DNA of 64,000 bases from Planctomycetales bacterium (GCA_030612725.1 JAUWNJ010000003.1:100985-164984), one strand, 5' to 3'; positions 36,895-45,698 are shown, counted from the first letter of the stretch. The notes: generated from the letters alone by a model not told the origin. Numbers and translations: made by a program.

Positions 36895-37977
36895 CTATAC
36901 CTGTCCGGTCTGGCGAAGTTTCTCCATCGCCTTGTCCATTCCTTGCTTCCCGATCACGATAAGCGTGTCGCCTTCGTTTATTGTCGCGTCCGGACCCGGA
37001 TTATACAATGTTTCCCGGCTTGGGCGGTGTATTGCCACCACCATCGCCCCGACACGGGCGGGAAGAGCCAGGTCCAACAGCGTTTTACCGGCGATGGGGG
37101 AATCGGGCCTTATCGTTAACTGTTCTATCTCCAAATCTACGCCCTTGTGGGCCATTTCCACAAAATCCGCAATCGCCGGGCGCAGCAGGACGTCGGCAAT
37201 GCGGTTGCTTCCAATAACGAGAGGGCAAACCACCCGCGTCGCACCGGCCTTTGTGAGTTTATCCTGGGCCGATAACTCCTGTGCGCGTGCGATTATATCG
37301 AGTGATTCGTTCAGCCCGTGGGCTGAAAGCGTCAGGAAAACATTGGCTGCATCGTCCGGCAGGGCCGCAATAAGCGACGACGCCTTATCAATGCCCGCCG
37401 CCAGCAGAACGCTCTCTTCCTGTGCGTCGCCGAGCAGATACAACACTCCGTCCTGTTCCGCCAACGCCGTCTTTCCCGGCGAATTGTCGATAACGACCAC
37501 CGGCCGGTTGCCTTCCTTCAGCAGCCGTGCTATTCGGCGCCCCATTCGACCGTAACCACTGACGATCACATGTCCCGATAGTGATGCTATTTTTCGTTCC
37601 AATTGCCTTCTCCCAAACAGACCTCTGATCCTGCCTTCTACAATCACCGCCACAATCAGAGAAAGAGTTACCGCCCCGGTTATCACGCCCCCCAGAAGAA
37701 CGAAGATGGTCCAAACGCGCCCCGTTTTCGTCAGCCCGCCGCCTACTTCCTCGTAGCCTGTGGTTGTTATCGAAATGACGGTCATATATACAGCATTGTG
37801 CCAACTATACCGAGGCTCAATCAGATAGTAACCCAGACTGCTGATAAAGATGAACAGCACAACGACTGACATCGCCAACAGTATGTGCCGATAGGCTAAC
37901 TGTTCTCGACCGGTTCTTGAAGTTTTGGTGGTCACTGCCCGAAAAGTATAACTGAACGATGTCGCTTTGAGCGACAT
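36895..37977 (-). CDS. K+ channel with RCK (TrkA-N and TrkA-C) domains
   Basis: 360 aa. Two membrane helices (residues 30-52 and 88-112) flank the pore loop with filter ITTTGYEEV, then RCK1 (TrkA-N, GHVIVSGYGRMGRRIARLL) and RCK2-like TrkA-C (IRPDSPIAGKTLLDL). The usual filter is TVGYG; here Val is replaced by Thr and the last Gly by Glu. Two-TM channel with cytoplasmic NAD- or ligand-gated domains, so a ligand-gated K+ channel by architecture; conductance with this filter is uncertain. Converges with trmB across 26 bp. Confidence 0.87.
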   Translation of the reverse strand: MSLKATSFSYTFRAVTTKTSRTGREQLAYRHILLAMSVVVLFIFISSLGYYLIEPRYSWHNAVYMTVISITTTGYEEVGGGLTKTGRVWTIFVLLGGVITGAVTLSLIVAVIVEGRIRGLFGRRQLERKIASLSGHVIVSGYGRMGRRIARLLKEGNRPVVVIDNSPGKTALAEQDGVLYLLGDAQEESVLLAAGIDKASSLIAALPDDAANVFLTLSAHGLNESLDIIARAQELSAQDKLTKAGATRVVCPLVIGSNRIADVLLRPAIADFVEMAHKGVDLEIEQLTIRPDSPIAGKTLLDLALPARVGAMVVAIHRPSRETLYNPGPDATINEGDTLIVIGKQGMDKAMEKLRQTGQV

Positions 37978-38300
37978 TAAAACTGAAGCAGACGCAAGAA
38001 CATCTGTTATTTTTTAAGGTAGAAGAAAAAAAATAGTAGCAGGTATAGGTCTTGTGAGTAATGACGGCAATCTGTTAGGAACACCCGCAAAGCCCTATGG
38101 CGAAAGGCGTTATCTAACCCAGCCGGCTTATGATACCTGTGGAAAACCTGTCGGTCTCGATAATGAGAACAGAGAAGTGAGCAACTGTTCGCTTGTTGGC
38201 GTATAGCGGCGAGGGCAAGGCAAAAAGAAACTGTTGGCCAGGAGAGCAAAAGCCCACAGGGTAACCAACAGGTATTCCACGCGTCGTCGTTGTGAAAGTC
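37978..38300. other. 323-bp intergenic region downstream of dnaA
   Basis: One DnaA-box-like site (TTTTCCACA on the minus strand at 38134-38142) and an AT-rich, A-run segment (38010-38040). No gene. Too little to call an origin. Confidence 0.35.
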
Positions 38301-39638
38301 TTACCGGATGTTGCGGAGTTCCTGTGTGAGGCGTTCGAGGGTAGCGCGGAGGGAAACGTCTTCCTGGCGAAGCGACTTGATTGTCCGGTCGGCGTGCAGG
38401 ACGGTGCTGTGGTCCCTGCCGCCGAAGTATCCGCCGATCTCCTCCAGGCTGTGCCGGGTAAGACTCCGCGCCAGGTACATACAAACCTGGCGGGGCAGGC
38501 TGACGGACCTGCTGCGTTTTTTACTCTGAAGATCGGACAGCCTCACGTTGTATTGTCGCGTTACGGCATTTATGATTTGTTCGATAGTTACTTCGCTGCC
38601 ATTACGCTCGGGGCTTATCCCGGTCGCCTCCTCCGCCAGCGCCAGGTCTATGGGTCGATCCAATACTCGTGCCAGCATGTCGATTTTTGTGATCGCACCT
38701 TCCAGTTCGCGGATATTTGAGTCGATAGTTCCAGCCACGAAGCAGACCACGTCGTCCGGCAGCGTGATATTTCGCGCCGAGGCTTTCTTGTGTAGAATTG
38801 CCATGCGGGTCTCGTATCCGGGGCGGTCTATCCGGGCGACCAGTCCCCAGTTGAACCGGCTTACCAGTCGCTCTTCAAGGTGGGGGATCTCCGCCGGCGG
38901 ACGGTCGCACGAAAGGATAATTTGCTTACGAGACTGGTAAAGGGTGTTGAAAGTGTGGAAAAACTCCTCCTGCGTCTGGTCGTGATTGGCGAGAAACTGA
39001 ATGTCGTCAACGACCAGCAAATCGGTGGAACGATAACGATAACGAAACTCATGGAGCCGACCGGTCTCAATGGCCTCAATCAGGTGATTGACAAACGTCT
39101 CGCACGACAGGAAAGAAATCCGCGCATCCCGACCGGCGAGGATGGACTGGCAGGTGGCTTGGAGAAGATGGGTTTTGCCCAGCCCGGCTGCCCCGTGAAT
39201 AAAAAGCGGGTTATACGTCCGCCCCGGACGGTCCGCCACCGCGACGCACGCCGCCGTCGCCAGGCGATTACAAGGCCCCGTAACGAACGACTCAAATGTG
39301 TACTCGCTGCTGAACACGGGGCAAGGATTCTCGCCGTCGGTGGAGAGGTCGGAAGCAGAGCGGTATTGGCCGTCCTGGGATGACGGAGGCTCATCCGTCA
39401 GCGAGAAGCGGACGCTTACAAGCCTGCCGGTTACCGCCTGGGCGGCCTCGACGAAAAGTCTGGATGCCCGCTCGGCGCAATACGCCTGCTCCTGGGGGCC
39501 CGGCGCCAGTATCTCCAGCTGACCATGATCCAGGTCACCCGGCTCTAATTGAGAAAACCACGGACGGATTACATCCTTACCGTGGGCAACGACATGCTGA
39601 ATCAGCCCCTGCCATAATTGCGGCTCTACACTACCCAC
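38301..39638 (-). CDS. dnaA: Chromosomal replication initiator DnaA
   Basis: 445 aa, GTG start at 39638. Domain III Walker A GAAGLGKTH (near 150) and Walker B LLVVDDIQFL, sensor motifs and arginine finger region LVSRF (SRF), and domain IV with the DnaA signature RQVCMYLARSL and FGGRDHSTVLHA. Binds DnaA boxes and opens the origin. Not adjacent to dnaN, which is 17 kb away, unlike the common dnaA-dnaN order. N-terminal domain I/II is divergent. Confidence 0.95.
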   Translation of the reverse strand: MGSVEPQLWQGLIQHVVAHGKDVIRPWFSQLEPGDLDHGQLEILAPGPQEQAYCAERASRLFVEAAQAVTGRLVSVRFSLTDEPPSSQDGQYRSASDLSTDGENPCPVFSSEYTFESFVTGPCNRLATAACVAVADRPGRTYNPLFIHGAAGLGKTHLLQATCQSILAGRDARISFLSCETFVNHLIEAIETGRLHEFRYRYRSTDLLVVDDIQFLANHDQTQEEFFHTFNTLYQSRKQIILSCDRPPAEIPHLEERLVSRFNWGLVARIDRPGYETRMAILHKKASARNITLPDDVVCFVAGTIDSNIRELEGAITKIDMLARVLDRPIDLALAEEATGISPERNGSEVTIEQIINAVTRQYNVRLSDLQSKKRSRSVSLPRQVCMYLARSLTRHSLEEIGGYFGGRDHSTVLHADRTIKSLRQEDVSLRATLERLTQELRNIR

Positions 39639-39982
39639 AAGGCAAGCCCTTTATTTACGTGCGGCCATCAGGCCGCGACAACCAAACGAGTCAAACAACA
39701 GAATCGCCCGAGAACAGAAACCAGATCATCCCTGACTTCAAAAGTGGAGGGCAAATCCCTACCCCGGCACTGCTGTCCATTGTCCATACCAACCACGATA
39801 AGGATAACCGCTTTTGTGAAATTGGTCAAAGGTAAAATAGAAAGATGGGTTTGCGAAAACGGAAAAATGTAATTAGGGAACGAGCAATTCGTGAATGGAA
39901 GAAGCACCGCGCTTACTGACACCCGATTTCTGTCCCGGCTGGATTACTGGGCGGCGCTCATTAAAATACGCGGGACACAGCA
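39639..39982. other. 344-bp intergenic region upstream of dnaA
   Basis: Likely holds the dnaA promoter, reading leftwards. I do not see consensus DnaA boxes, an RNA gene or a repeat here. Confidence 0.35.
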
Positions 39983-40660
39983 TTACTCCGCGGGACTGCG
40001 AAACTTGCGTTCGGTGGCGGGCCTCGGTTTCATCAGCAGTTCAAGCCGCTTGGAAATAATCTTCTTGCGGTCTTTTTTACGCTGCTCAATCTCGGCCTTC
40101 AGTTTGGCGAGTTCCTGAGCCAGACGTTTGACCTTGTATTCCTTAACGGCCTGGTCGTTGTCGAACTGCTTACCGAGCAGGTCGAGGAGTTGTTTTTTCA
40201 GTTTCGCTTTTTCGTCCTGATTGTTTGTCTGGAGAATCTGCCTGTGCATTCTGAAGATAGCGATGTTAAGGCGATGCTTCGCCACAGCGGCAGCCTGTAT
40301 CTCCTCCGGCAGGTGCCGAACACGCTTATATAACCACCACATCCGGCGAATCGCACGCCGGAACTGGCGAGGATTTTCCTTGCGCAGCGATTCAAGCCGC
40401 TCGTGCTCTTCAGGGAAATGCTTTTTGGCGAAGGCCATTACCTCCTTGGTCTTGTCCTCTGTAAAACGGTCTTCTCCGAAGAGTCGAGGCCTGCCTTTGC
40501 CCTCGCGCATTCGGTGACCACGAGGAGGTTTCCGCTCGTCGGCGACACTGCGGGTGCTCGTGTCCGAAGCCGGTTTATCGCCCGCTCGCAGGCAGGTCGG
40601 TACAATCACCGCCGCTGCCGCAATGGCCGCTATCAATGCCGCAAGTCGTTTGTTTATCAT
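39983..40660 (-). CDS. Secreted helical hypothetical protein of a sigma-factor operon
   Basis: 225 aa. Signal peptide (RLAALIAAIAAAAVIVP), then a highly charged, helical body rich in Lys/Arg/Glu (MAFAKKHFPEEHERL ... RRMWWLYKRVR ... IEQRKKDRKK). Pattern resembles periplasmic helical-hairpin metal/envelope-stress sensors such as CpxP/Spy, but I see no LTxxQ motif, so this is only an analogy. Third gene of a leftward operon with the ECF sigma and anti-sigma genes (33 bp after the latter). Confidence 0.65.
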   Translation of the reverse strand: MINKRLAALIAAIAAAAVIVPTCLRAGDKPASDTSTRSVADERKPPRGHRMREGKGRPRLFGEDRFTEDKTKEVMAFAKKHFPEEHERLESLRKENPRQFRRAIRRMWWLYKRVRHLPEEIQAAAVAKHRLNIAIFRMHRQILQTNNQDEKAKLKKQLLDLLGKQFDNDQAVKEYKVKRLAQELAKLKAEIEQRKKDRKKIISKRLELLMKPRPATERKFRSPAE

Positions 40661-40693
40661 GGCGAGTCTCTCTTTCTGTCGATACCGTATTTA

Positions 40694-41260
40694 TTATAAA
40701 GGGCCTTCCGGATTATACTGTTCTATCCACGTTTCCGGGTCGGTGTCGTCGAGGAACAGTTCTTCCATATCCTGCTCCATCGACGCCATCGCCAGTTCGT
40801 CTGAAAAATCATCATTTATCAGCAGTGCGGTTCTGGCATCGTCCAGTTCGTCGGAAAACGCCTCGACGCGGAAGTCCAGATCGTCGTCGGTGATGGTATT
40901 GTAAACAAACTGTTCGCCGTTGACAGGCTGCTGCGCCGGTGGAGTCAGCGTGCTGGGCGTTTTCGGTTCCGGCAGCATGAAAACGGCCGCGACGATAACG
41001 GCTGCCGCTACGGCAGCGGCTGCTCCTGTCCAGCGCAACCACATCCTCGCGGGTTTCGATTCGTTGCGGTCCTTCCTCATGCGGGCGTTAATCCGGTGGA
41101 GCGTTCCGCCCGGAAGGTCGATATCCATCGCCATACCGACAGCCTCGGTATCGGCGGATATTTCATCCGCCAGCGCCTGCTGGTCGGCGGTCAGTTCAAC
41201 GTCCTCACCGTCAAGCCGGCGTGCGACGATTTCGTAATCGTAATCGTTCATATTCATCAC
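40694..41260 (-). CDS. Putative anti-sigma factor, single membrane helix
   Basis: 188 aa. An acidic N-terminal cytoplasmic domain (YEIVARRLDGEDVELTADQQAL), a single membrane helix (residues about 77-98, AAAAVAAAVIVAAVFML), and a Pro/Thr/Asp-rich periplasmic tail. No Cys/His zinc motif is visible in the N-terminal region. Overlaps the sigma gene by ATGA, the usual coupling of an ECF sigma with its anti-sigma. No recognised domain beyond this. Confidence 0.65.
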   Translation of the reverse strand: MMNMNDYDYEIVARRLDGEDVELTADQQALADEISADTEAVGMAMDIDLPGGTLHRINARMRKDRNESKPARMWLRWTGAAAAVAAAVIVAAVFMLPEPKTPSTLTPPAQQPVNGEQFVYNTITDDDLDFRVEAFSDELDDARTALLINDDFSDELAMASMEQDMEELFLDDTDPETWIEQYNPEGPL

Positions 41261-41850
41261 AAAGCCTCCAGCACCGTTCGCAGCGTTTTCAATGCCCGGT
41301 GCACCCTCGCCAGCACCGTACCCACCGGGCAGTTATAGATTTTCGCAATCTCCTTGAAACTCATATCGCCAAAATGCCTCAACAGGATCATTTGCCTGGA
41401 CTTCTCCGACAACTGCGCCAAGGCGGCCTCCAGGGCGTCGCGGTTCTCGCCGGCGAGGAGTCCGGAATCGACGGGGTTGTCGGCTCCGCTGATTGTCTCG
41501 CCCATACCGGCCTGTTCGTCGTCGCCGCTATCCAGCGACATTGGCGTCGGCCTGACCTTAATCCGCCGGATGCGGTCCCGGACGAGATTGGCGGCGATGC
41601 GAAACATCCAGGGTTCGAATTTACCACGATCATCATATTGGCCTATCTTTCGTACCAGGCGCACCATTAATTCGCTTACCAGGTCCTCGGCATCGTGATG
41701 CGATCCGGTCGCACGAAAAAAAAACCCGTAAAGTCTTTTTCCATAAACAGCCAGAAACTCTTCCCACGCACCATCAGCGCCCGCTCGAACAGCGGTAATC
41801 ACTGCCCCGGTCCGTTCCGGGATAACCTGACGATGCCGGGATTCTGCCAT
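41257..41850 (-). CDS. ECF sigma factor (sigma-70 family)
   Basis: 197 aa. Region 2 (LYGFFFRATGSHHDAEDLVSELMVRLVRKI) and region 4 (QLSEKSRQMILLRHFGDMSFKEIAKIYNCPVGTVLARVHRAL) are clear, with the HTH in the latter. A variable acidic linker lies between them. First gene of a three-gene operon with anti-sigma and secreted protein, so probably activated by an envelope or extracytoplasmic signal. Confidence 0.92.
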   Translation of the reverse strand: MAESRHRQVIPERTGAVITAVRAGADGAWEEFLAVYGKRLYGFFFRATGSHHDAEDLVSELMVRLVRKIGQYDDRGKFEPWMFRIAANLVRDRIRRIKVRPTPMSLDSGDDEQAGMGETISGADNPVDSGLLAGENRDALEAALAQLSEKSRQMILLRHFGDMSFKEIAKIYNCPVGTVLARVHRALKTLRTVLEAL

Positions 41851-41954
41851 CTGTCTCTGTCCTGCTTAACGCCGCCGAACCGGCGGTATTGCCCCTTGAC
41901 CATAAAACATCATACAATCATATAACCCAAGACGTACAGATTGGAGATACTCAA

Positions 41955-43013
41955 ATGAGAAAATCGACAAAAATTTCCAAACGGTATTTTCGGTTCCTGG
42001 TAATTCTTATTGTTTCAGCGGGGTGCCTTTCCGCCGTCGGCTGTAGTTTCGGCCAGGCCGCCAGCGCCGGGGCCGCTTACACCCTTGGGGCCGAGCACGG
42101 TACGCTGTTCTACGCCTTCGATACGCTGGCGCATCCGAAAAAATCAACCGAACTGCTTGCCCAGGTCATTTACGTCAAAAAATTAGAGGAGGTCGAGAAG
42201 GCTACGGTCGAGTTTTCGCTCGGAAAAGAATCGCTTGGCGAAGTCCTTACCGACAAGGACGGATACGCCCGTTTGAAGTGGGCGCCGCCGAAGGCCGGCG
42301 ATTACGAGATTAAGGTCAAAATCAAAGCCGTTCCCGACGACGATTACAAGGAAATGCTGAAGGTTACTCCGGCTTTGCTGCTGGTCTCTGCCCGCCCGAA
42401 GGACACACGCTTTATCGTGATCGACCTGGACCATACGGTGGTGGCTTCGAGCTTTTTCAGGGTGATCACGAGCGGGGCCAAGCCGATGTCGAAGGCCGAC
42501 AAGGTCGTCGGCGAATTGGCGAAAAAATACAGCATCATCTACCTGACGCATCGGCCTGACCTGTTGGGCAATAAGTCCAAGAATTGGCTGACGGATAACG
42601 GCTTCGTCCGTGCGCCGCTTCTGGTCAGTTCGTTCAAGCAGTCCATCGGCGACAGCAAGAAGTTCAAGTCGGGCCGGCTTGCCGAACTGCGAAAGGATTT
42701 TCCCATAATCTGCATCGGTATCGGGGACAAAATTGGCGACGTCGAGGCCTACGTTGAAAACGACATGACAGGCTACCTTATCCCGAATTACGACCGCGAC
42801 GACGATGATGACGGCGACCTGCGCAAACTAGCCAAAAAAATCCGCAAACTTGATAAGCGGATTTACGTCGTTGATACCTGGGACGAAATCCGAGCCGCTA
42901 TCCTCGGCGGCAAAAAATTCACAGCCACCGCCTACGCCGACGGCCTGGAAGCCCGCGCAAAACAACTCAAAGAAGATAAAAAGAAGAAAAAAGATGACGA
43001 CGACGATGACTAA
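41955..43013 (+). CDS. Lipoprotein with HAD-like (LNS2-type) phosphatase domain
   Basis: 352 aa from ATG 41955 (TTGGAG upstream). Signal sequence with a lipobox-like LSAVGC, so a likely lipoprotein. Residues 45-140 look like a beta-sandwich; residues about 155-290 carry FIVIDLDHTVVASS (DxD of the HAD fold), LTHRPD and GIGDKIGDVEAY, resembling the LNS2/lipin-like HAD domain. The C-terminus is a Lys/Asp tail (KEDKKKKKDDDDDD). A degenerate copy of this tail is at 43657-43722. Confidence 0.78.
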   Translation: MRKSTKISKRYFRFLVILIVSAGCLSAVGCSFGQAASAGAAYTLGAEHGTLFYAFDTLAHPKKSTELLAQVIYVKKLEEVEKATVEFSLGKESLGEVLTDKDGYARLKWAPPKAGDYEIKVKIKAVPDDDYKEMLKVTPALLLVSARPKDTRFIVIDLDHTVVASSFFRVITSGAKPMSKADKVVGELAKKYSIIYLTHRPDLLGNKSKNWLTDNGFVRAPLLVSSFKQSIGDSKKFKSGRLAELRKDFPIICIGIGDKIGDVEAYVENDMTGYLIPNYDRDDDDDGDLRKLAKKIRKLDKRIYVVDTWDEIRAAILGGKKFTATAYADGLEARAKQLKEDKKKKKDDDDDD

Positions 43014-43014
43014 G

Positions 43015-43133
43015 AAACTATCCCAAAACGTAGCATGGGCGTCTCGCCCATGTCCCCGTGTCCCGTAATTAGGGGATAATCACGGGCGAGACGCCCGTGC
43101 CACGTTGCGACGGGACGTTTTGAGATAGTTTCC
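43015..43133. repeat. Composite inverted repeat: AAACTATC ends, GGCGTCTCGCC hairpins
   Basis: Outer arms AAACTATCCCAAAACG and CGTTTTGAGATAGTTT are inverted. Inside, TAGCATGGGCGTCTCGCCCATG and CACGGGCGAGACGCCCGTGCCACG form hairpins. The unit starts right after the lipoprotein stop and could terminate it. Relatives at 34198-34280 and 54804-54862. Confidence 0.8.
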
Positions 43134-43167
43134 AATATCAAAAAAAAGCCCGAATGGACGCCCGCAC

Positions 43168-43650
43168 ATGACCGACGAAACGACGACAATAGCGAAACTC
43201 GATGAACTGCTGATAGCCATTAGAGGCTACGACGATCCACGTCGGGCCGGGGGCGAATGGAAGCAGGCGTACAGGCTGCTGCAGAAAACCGACCTGCCCG
43301 GTGCCGGCGTAACGCATGTGGTGGGGATGCGCGATGTGGCTCGGCTGGCCGAGCTGATCGAACAGCTTCGTGCGCCCGCCCCTGCATCGGCATTGCCGCC
43401 GCCTGAGGCCCCAGACGCGGAGACCTGCAAGCGAGCCTTGCGGGCGTTCCGCAAGAGGCGGACGCTCACTCTTCTGGACGACGAATCGCATATCAACAGC
43501 CACAGCCCGTTAACCAAGGGCGCGGACTCACACGCCGCCACCGCCATTGTCCCGCCAAACGACTGGCCTGAATCCATCTGGCGAGAACTGGTCCGCCAGG
43601 GCAAACTACGCTACATCGGCCACGGGTGCTACGACCTGACAAAGCAGTAG
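43168..43650 (+). CDS. Hypothetical protein, 160 aa
   Basis: No recognised family. N-terminal helix (KLDELLIAIRGYDD), a Pro/Ala-rich middle, and a C-terminal segment (WPESIWRELVRQGKLRYIGHGCYDL) that resembles a small winged-helix-like module. Flanked by the composite repeat (43015-43133) and a copied scrap of the upstream lipoprotein gene (43657-43722), so it appears to have been inserted between duplicated DNA. Confidence 0.55.
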   Translation: MTDETTTIAKLDELLIAIRGYDDPRRAGGEWKQAYRLLQKTDLPGAGVTHVVGMRDVARLAELIEQLRAPAPASALPPPEAPDAETCKRALRAFRKRRTLTLLDDESHINSHSPLTKGADSHAATAIVPPNDWPESIWRELVRQGKLRYIGHGCYDLTKQ

Positions 43651-43656
43651 CAGCCA

Positions 43657-43722
43657 ACTGCCTCGAAGCCCGCGAAAAACAACTGAAAGAAGAGAAAAAG
43701 AAGAAAAAAGATAACGATTAAT
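43657..43722 (+). pseudogene. Degenerate copy of the lipoprotein gene 3' end
   Basis: CTCGAAGCCCGCGAAAAAC ... AAAGAAGAGAAAAAGAAG matches 42945-43002 of the lipoprotein gene (same Ala-Arg-Ala/Glu-Lys-Gln-Leu-Lys-Glu, then Lys run), ending GATAACGATTAA. It has no start of its own and lies directly after the 160-aa gene. Confidence 0.75.
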
Positions 43723-43875
43723 AATTGTGCGCCACAAGCGCACAGTCATGCGCAATATGAGAACAGAATTAAGTAAGGTGGCCCAGGAACTCAAATAAAG
43801 TTTCTCCGAAACTAATATGCGAAACTAAAACGGGAACTGCAAAAACTGACTATCGAAAAAATCAAGAAAAAGTGC

Positions 43876-43910
43876 TTGATAATTATTTACCTATTAGGTA
43901 AATAATTATC
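43876..43910. promoter_or_regulatory. Perfect palindromic operator overlapping the toxin-antitoxin promoter
   Basis: 16-bp arms GATAATTATTTACCTA and TAGGTAAATAATTATC flank a single central T (43878-43910). TTGATA (43876-43881), 17 nt and TAAATA (43899-43904) give a -35/-10 pair covered by the palindrome. This is the expected layout for autorepression by the HTH antitoxin encoded downstream. Confidence 0.8.
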
Positions 43911-43926
43911 TTGACTGGTGCCGATA

Positions 43927-44259
43927 ATGAATATAGAATTCAATACTAACAAGTTGAGGAAAGCCTGTTCTTCAGAAAAGGTCATGAGGGGCGAATGGGG
44001 CGTCAAGATGGCCAGAAAACTGATGCAACGCCTTGCAGACTTAGAGGCCGTCGAGAATCTTGGGATCATGACGAAATTGCCAGGCCGCTGCCATGAACTC
44101 AAAGGGGCACGTAAAGGACAGTTGGCCCTAGATTTAGCACACCCCCGGCGCCTCGTCTTCGAGCCGAATCATAACCCCATTCCACTCAAACCAGATGGAG
44201 GGTTAGATTGGAAACTGGTAACCAGTGTTCTTGTTCTGGAAGTCAGCGATTATCACTGA
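43927..44259 (+). CDS. higB: HigB/RelE-type toxin
   Basis: 110 aa from ATG 43927 (GTG 43918 also possible). Similar to plasmid-maintenance killer (HigB) toxins: short, basic, with NTNKLRKACSSEKVMRGEWGVKMARKLMQRL, a central MTKLPGRCHELKG segment and an EVSDYH end. HigB toxins are ribosome-dependent mRNA interferases. Followed 9 bp later by a HigA-type antitoxin, with a palindromic operator upstream. Catalytic residues not assigned. Confidence 0.82.
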   Translation: MNIEFNTNKLRKACSSEKVMRGEWGVKMARKLMQRLADLEAVENLGIMTKLPGRCHELKGARKGQLALDLAHPRRLVFEPNHNPIPLKPDGGLDWKLVTSVLVLEVSDYH

Positions 44260-44268
44260 ATTGAAAGG

Positions 44269-45360
44269 ATGCGTAGAGTGGCTACTACCAAAGCAGCAAA
44301 CACATATGAACCGGAATATGCAGTTCCACCAGGTGAGACTCTTCTGGAAACGATTGAAGAGCTGGGAATGGACCAACGTGAGCTCGCAACGCGACTGGGC
44401 CTCTCAGCAAAACATGTCAATCAGATCATCAAGGGACACGCCCCAATAACCCATGATACCGCCATCGGACTGGAAAGGGTGACAGGTGTTCCTGCGCATT
44501 TCTGGAATAATCGAGAGATGCTCTATCAGGAAAGGCTGGCAAAAATCAATGACGCTAATAGACTAAAATCGGACCTTGAATGGCTGAAGATAATTCCGAC
44601 GAAGGAACTGTTGGAACGACGGGCGATCACTCAGCAGTCGGACAAAGCTGCTTTATTACGGGAAACACTGAAGTTCTTCGGTGTAAGCAGCACAGAGGCA
44701 TGGAATAATCTATGGCTCAAGCCCAATATAGCGGCTCGGCGTTCCCGGTGCTTGGAGAGTCATCCCGGCCCAACGTCGGTTTGGTTACGCTTAGGAGAAT
44801 TGGAGGCCAGAAACATTGAGTGCAGTAAATATGATGTGGCCAAATTCAAAGCCGCGCTCAGTCAAATCCGTTCTTTGACGACAGAACCTGTAGAGAAAGT
44901 CGCACCTGAGATGCAACAGTTGAGTGCCCGATCTGGTGTCGCTGTTGTGTTTGTGCGGGAAATTAAGCACGCTCCTTGGTATGGGGCATCATTGTGGCAA
45001 ACGCCAACAAAGGCTATTATTGAGTTGAGCTTGCGGGGCAAATCAGATGATCAGTTTTGGTTCTCTTTCTTCCATGAAGCTGGACATATCCTGCACGATA
45101 GCAAGAAAGAAGTTTTGATCAATGACGGAACCGACGATGATCCACGAGAGAAGAAAGCTAATAAGTTCGCTGAAGAGTTCCTGATTCCTCCGGAAAGCGC
45201 CTCCGAGATACCTTTTCTACGAAGTCGCGTACAGGTTCAGAATTTTGCGGAATCGATTGGAATTGCCACCGGAATCGTTGTCGGCCAATATCAAAGAAGA
45301 ACGGGGAAGTATGACTGGTTTAATGCCCTTAAACGCAAGCTCGTTTGGAGCCATGAGTGA
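44269..45360 (+). CDS. HigA-type antitoxin fused to an ImmA/IrrE-like metallopeptidase domain
   Basis: 363 aa. N-terminal XRE-type HTH (residues about 20-80, ETIEELGMDQRELATRLGLSAKHVNQII) and a C-terminal zinc peptidase motif FFHEAGHILHD with His269-Glu270-x-x-His273. A GTG start at 44278 has a better Shine-Dalgarno (AAAGG, 9 bases upstream) than the ATG. HigA antitoxins repress their operon; the added M78 domain suggests regulated proteolysis. About three times the length of a plain HigA. Confidence 0.88.
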   Translation: MRRVATTKAANTYEPEYAVPPGETLLETIEELGMDQRELATRLGLSAKHVNQIIKGHAPITHDTAIGLERVTGVPAHFWNNREMLYQERLAKINDANRLKSDLEWLKIIPTKELLERRAITQQSDKAALLRETLKFFGVSSTEAWNNLWLKPNIAARRSRCLESHPGPTSVWLRLGELEARNIECSKYDVAKFKAALSQIRSLTTEPVEKVAPEMQQLSARSGVAVVFVREIKHAPWYGASLWQTPTKAIIELSLRGKSDDQFWFSFFHEAGHILHDSKKEVLINDGTDDDPREKKANKFAEEFLIPPESASEIPFLRSRVQVQNFAESIGIATGIVVGQYQRRTGKYDWFNALKRKLVWSHE

Positions 45361-45425
45361 GCCAACAAAGCCATGAACTCCGGCGGCACATTTCTTAATT
45401 ATTGGAATCCCGCTATTCTTGACCT

Positions 45426-45499
45426 GGGGTTCCGGGGACAGACGTATTATCTTGTTGGCGTGCGGGGTTGTTTCTGATGTTGCTTTGTAACAAGCCCCC
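45426..45499. repeat. Direct repeat, copy A, with a downstream hairpin
   Basis: GGGGTTCCGGGGACAGACG ... GTAACAAGCCCCC is about 80% identical by eye to 46272-46345. It is followed by a CCCCCGGCA ... TGCCGGGGG stem (45495-45533) whose loop holds GTAGCGATACTACG. The gap 45361-45698 has no gene. Confidence 0.75.
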
Positions 45500-45698
45500 G
45501 GCATCGCGTAGCGATACTACGTATTGCCGGGGGATATTTTTCCCACCGCCGGCGGGTGGCAGCGGTAAGGGATGTTGATGCCGGGTGGCACCTTCAACCG
45601 GAGCGGAGGTTGTGGGTGCTTGCTGGACGGGGGCGTAAAGCACCCACCATCAACCTTTACCCAGGCCACCCGCTGAATTGCGGTCTACCAACGGAAGG

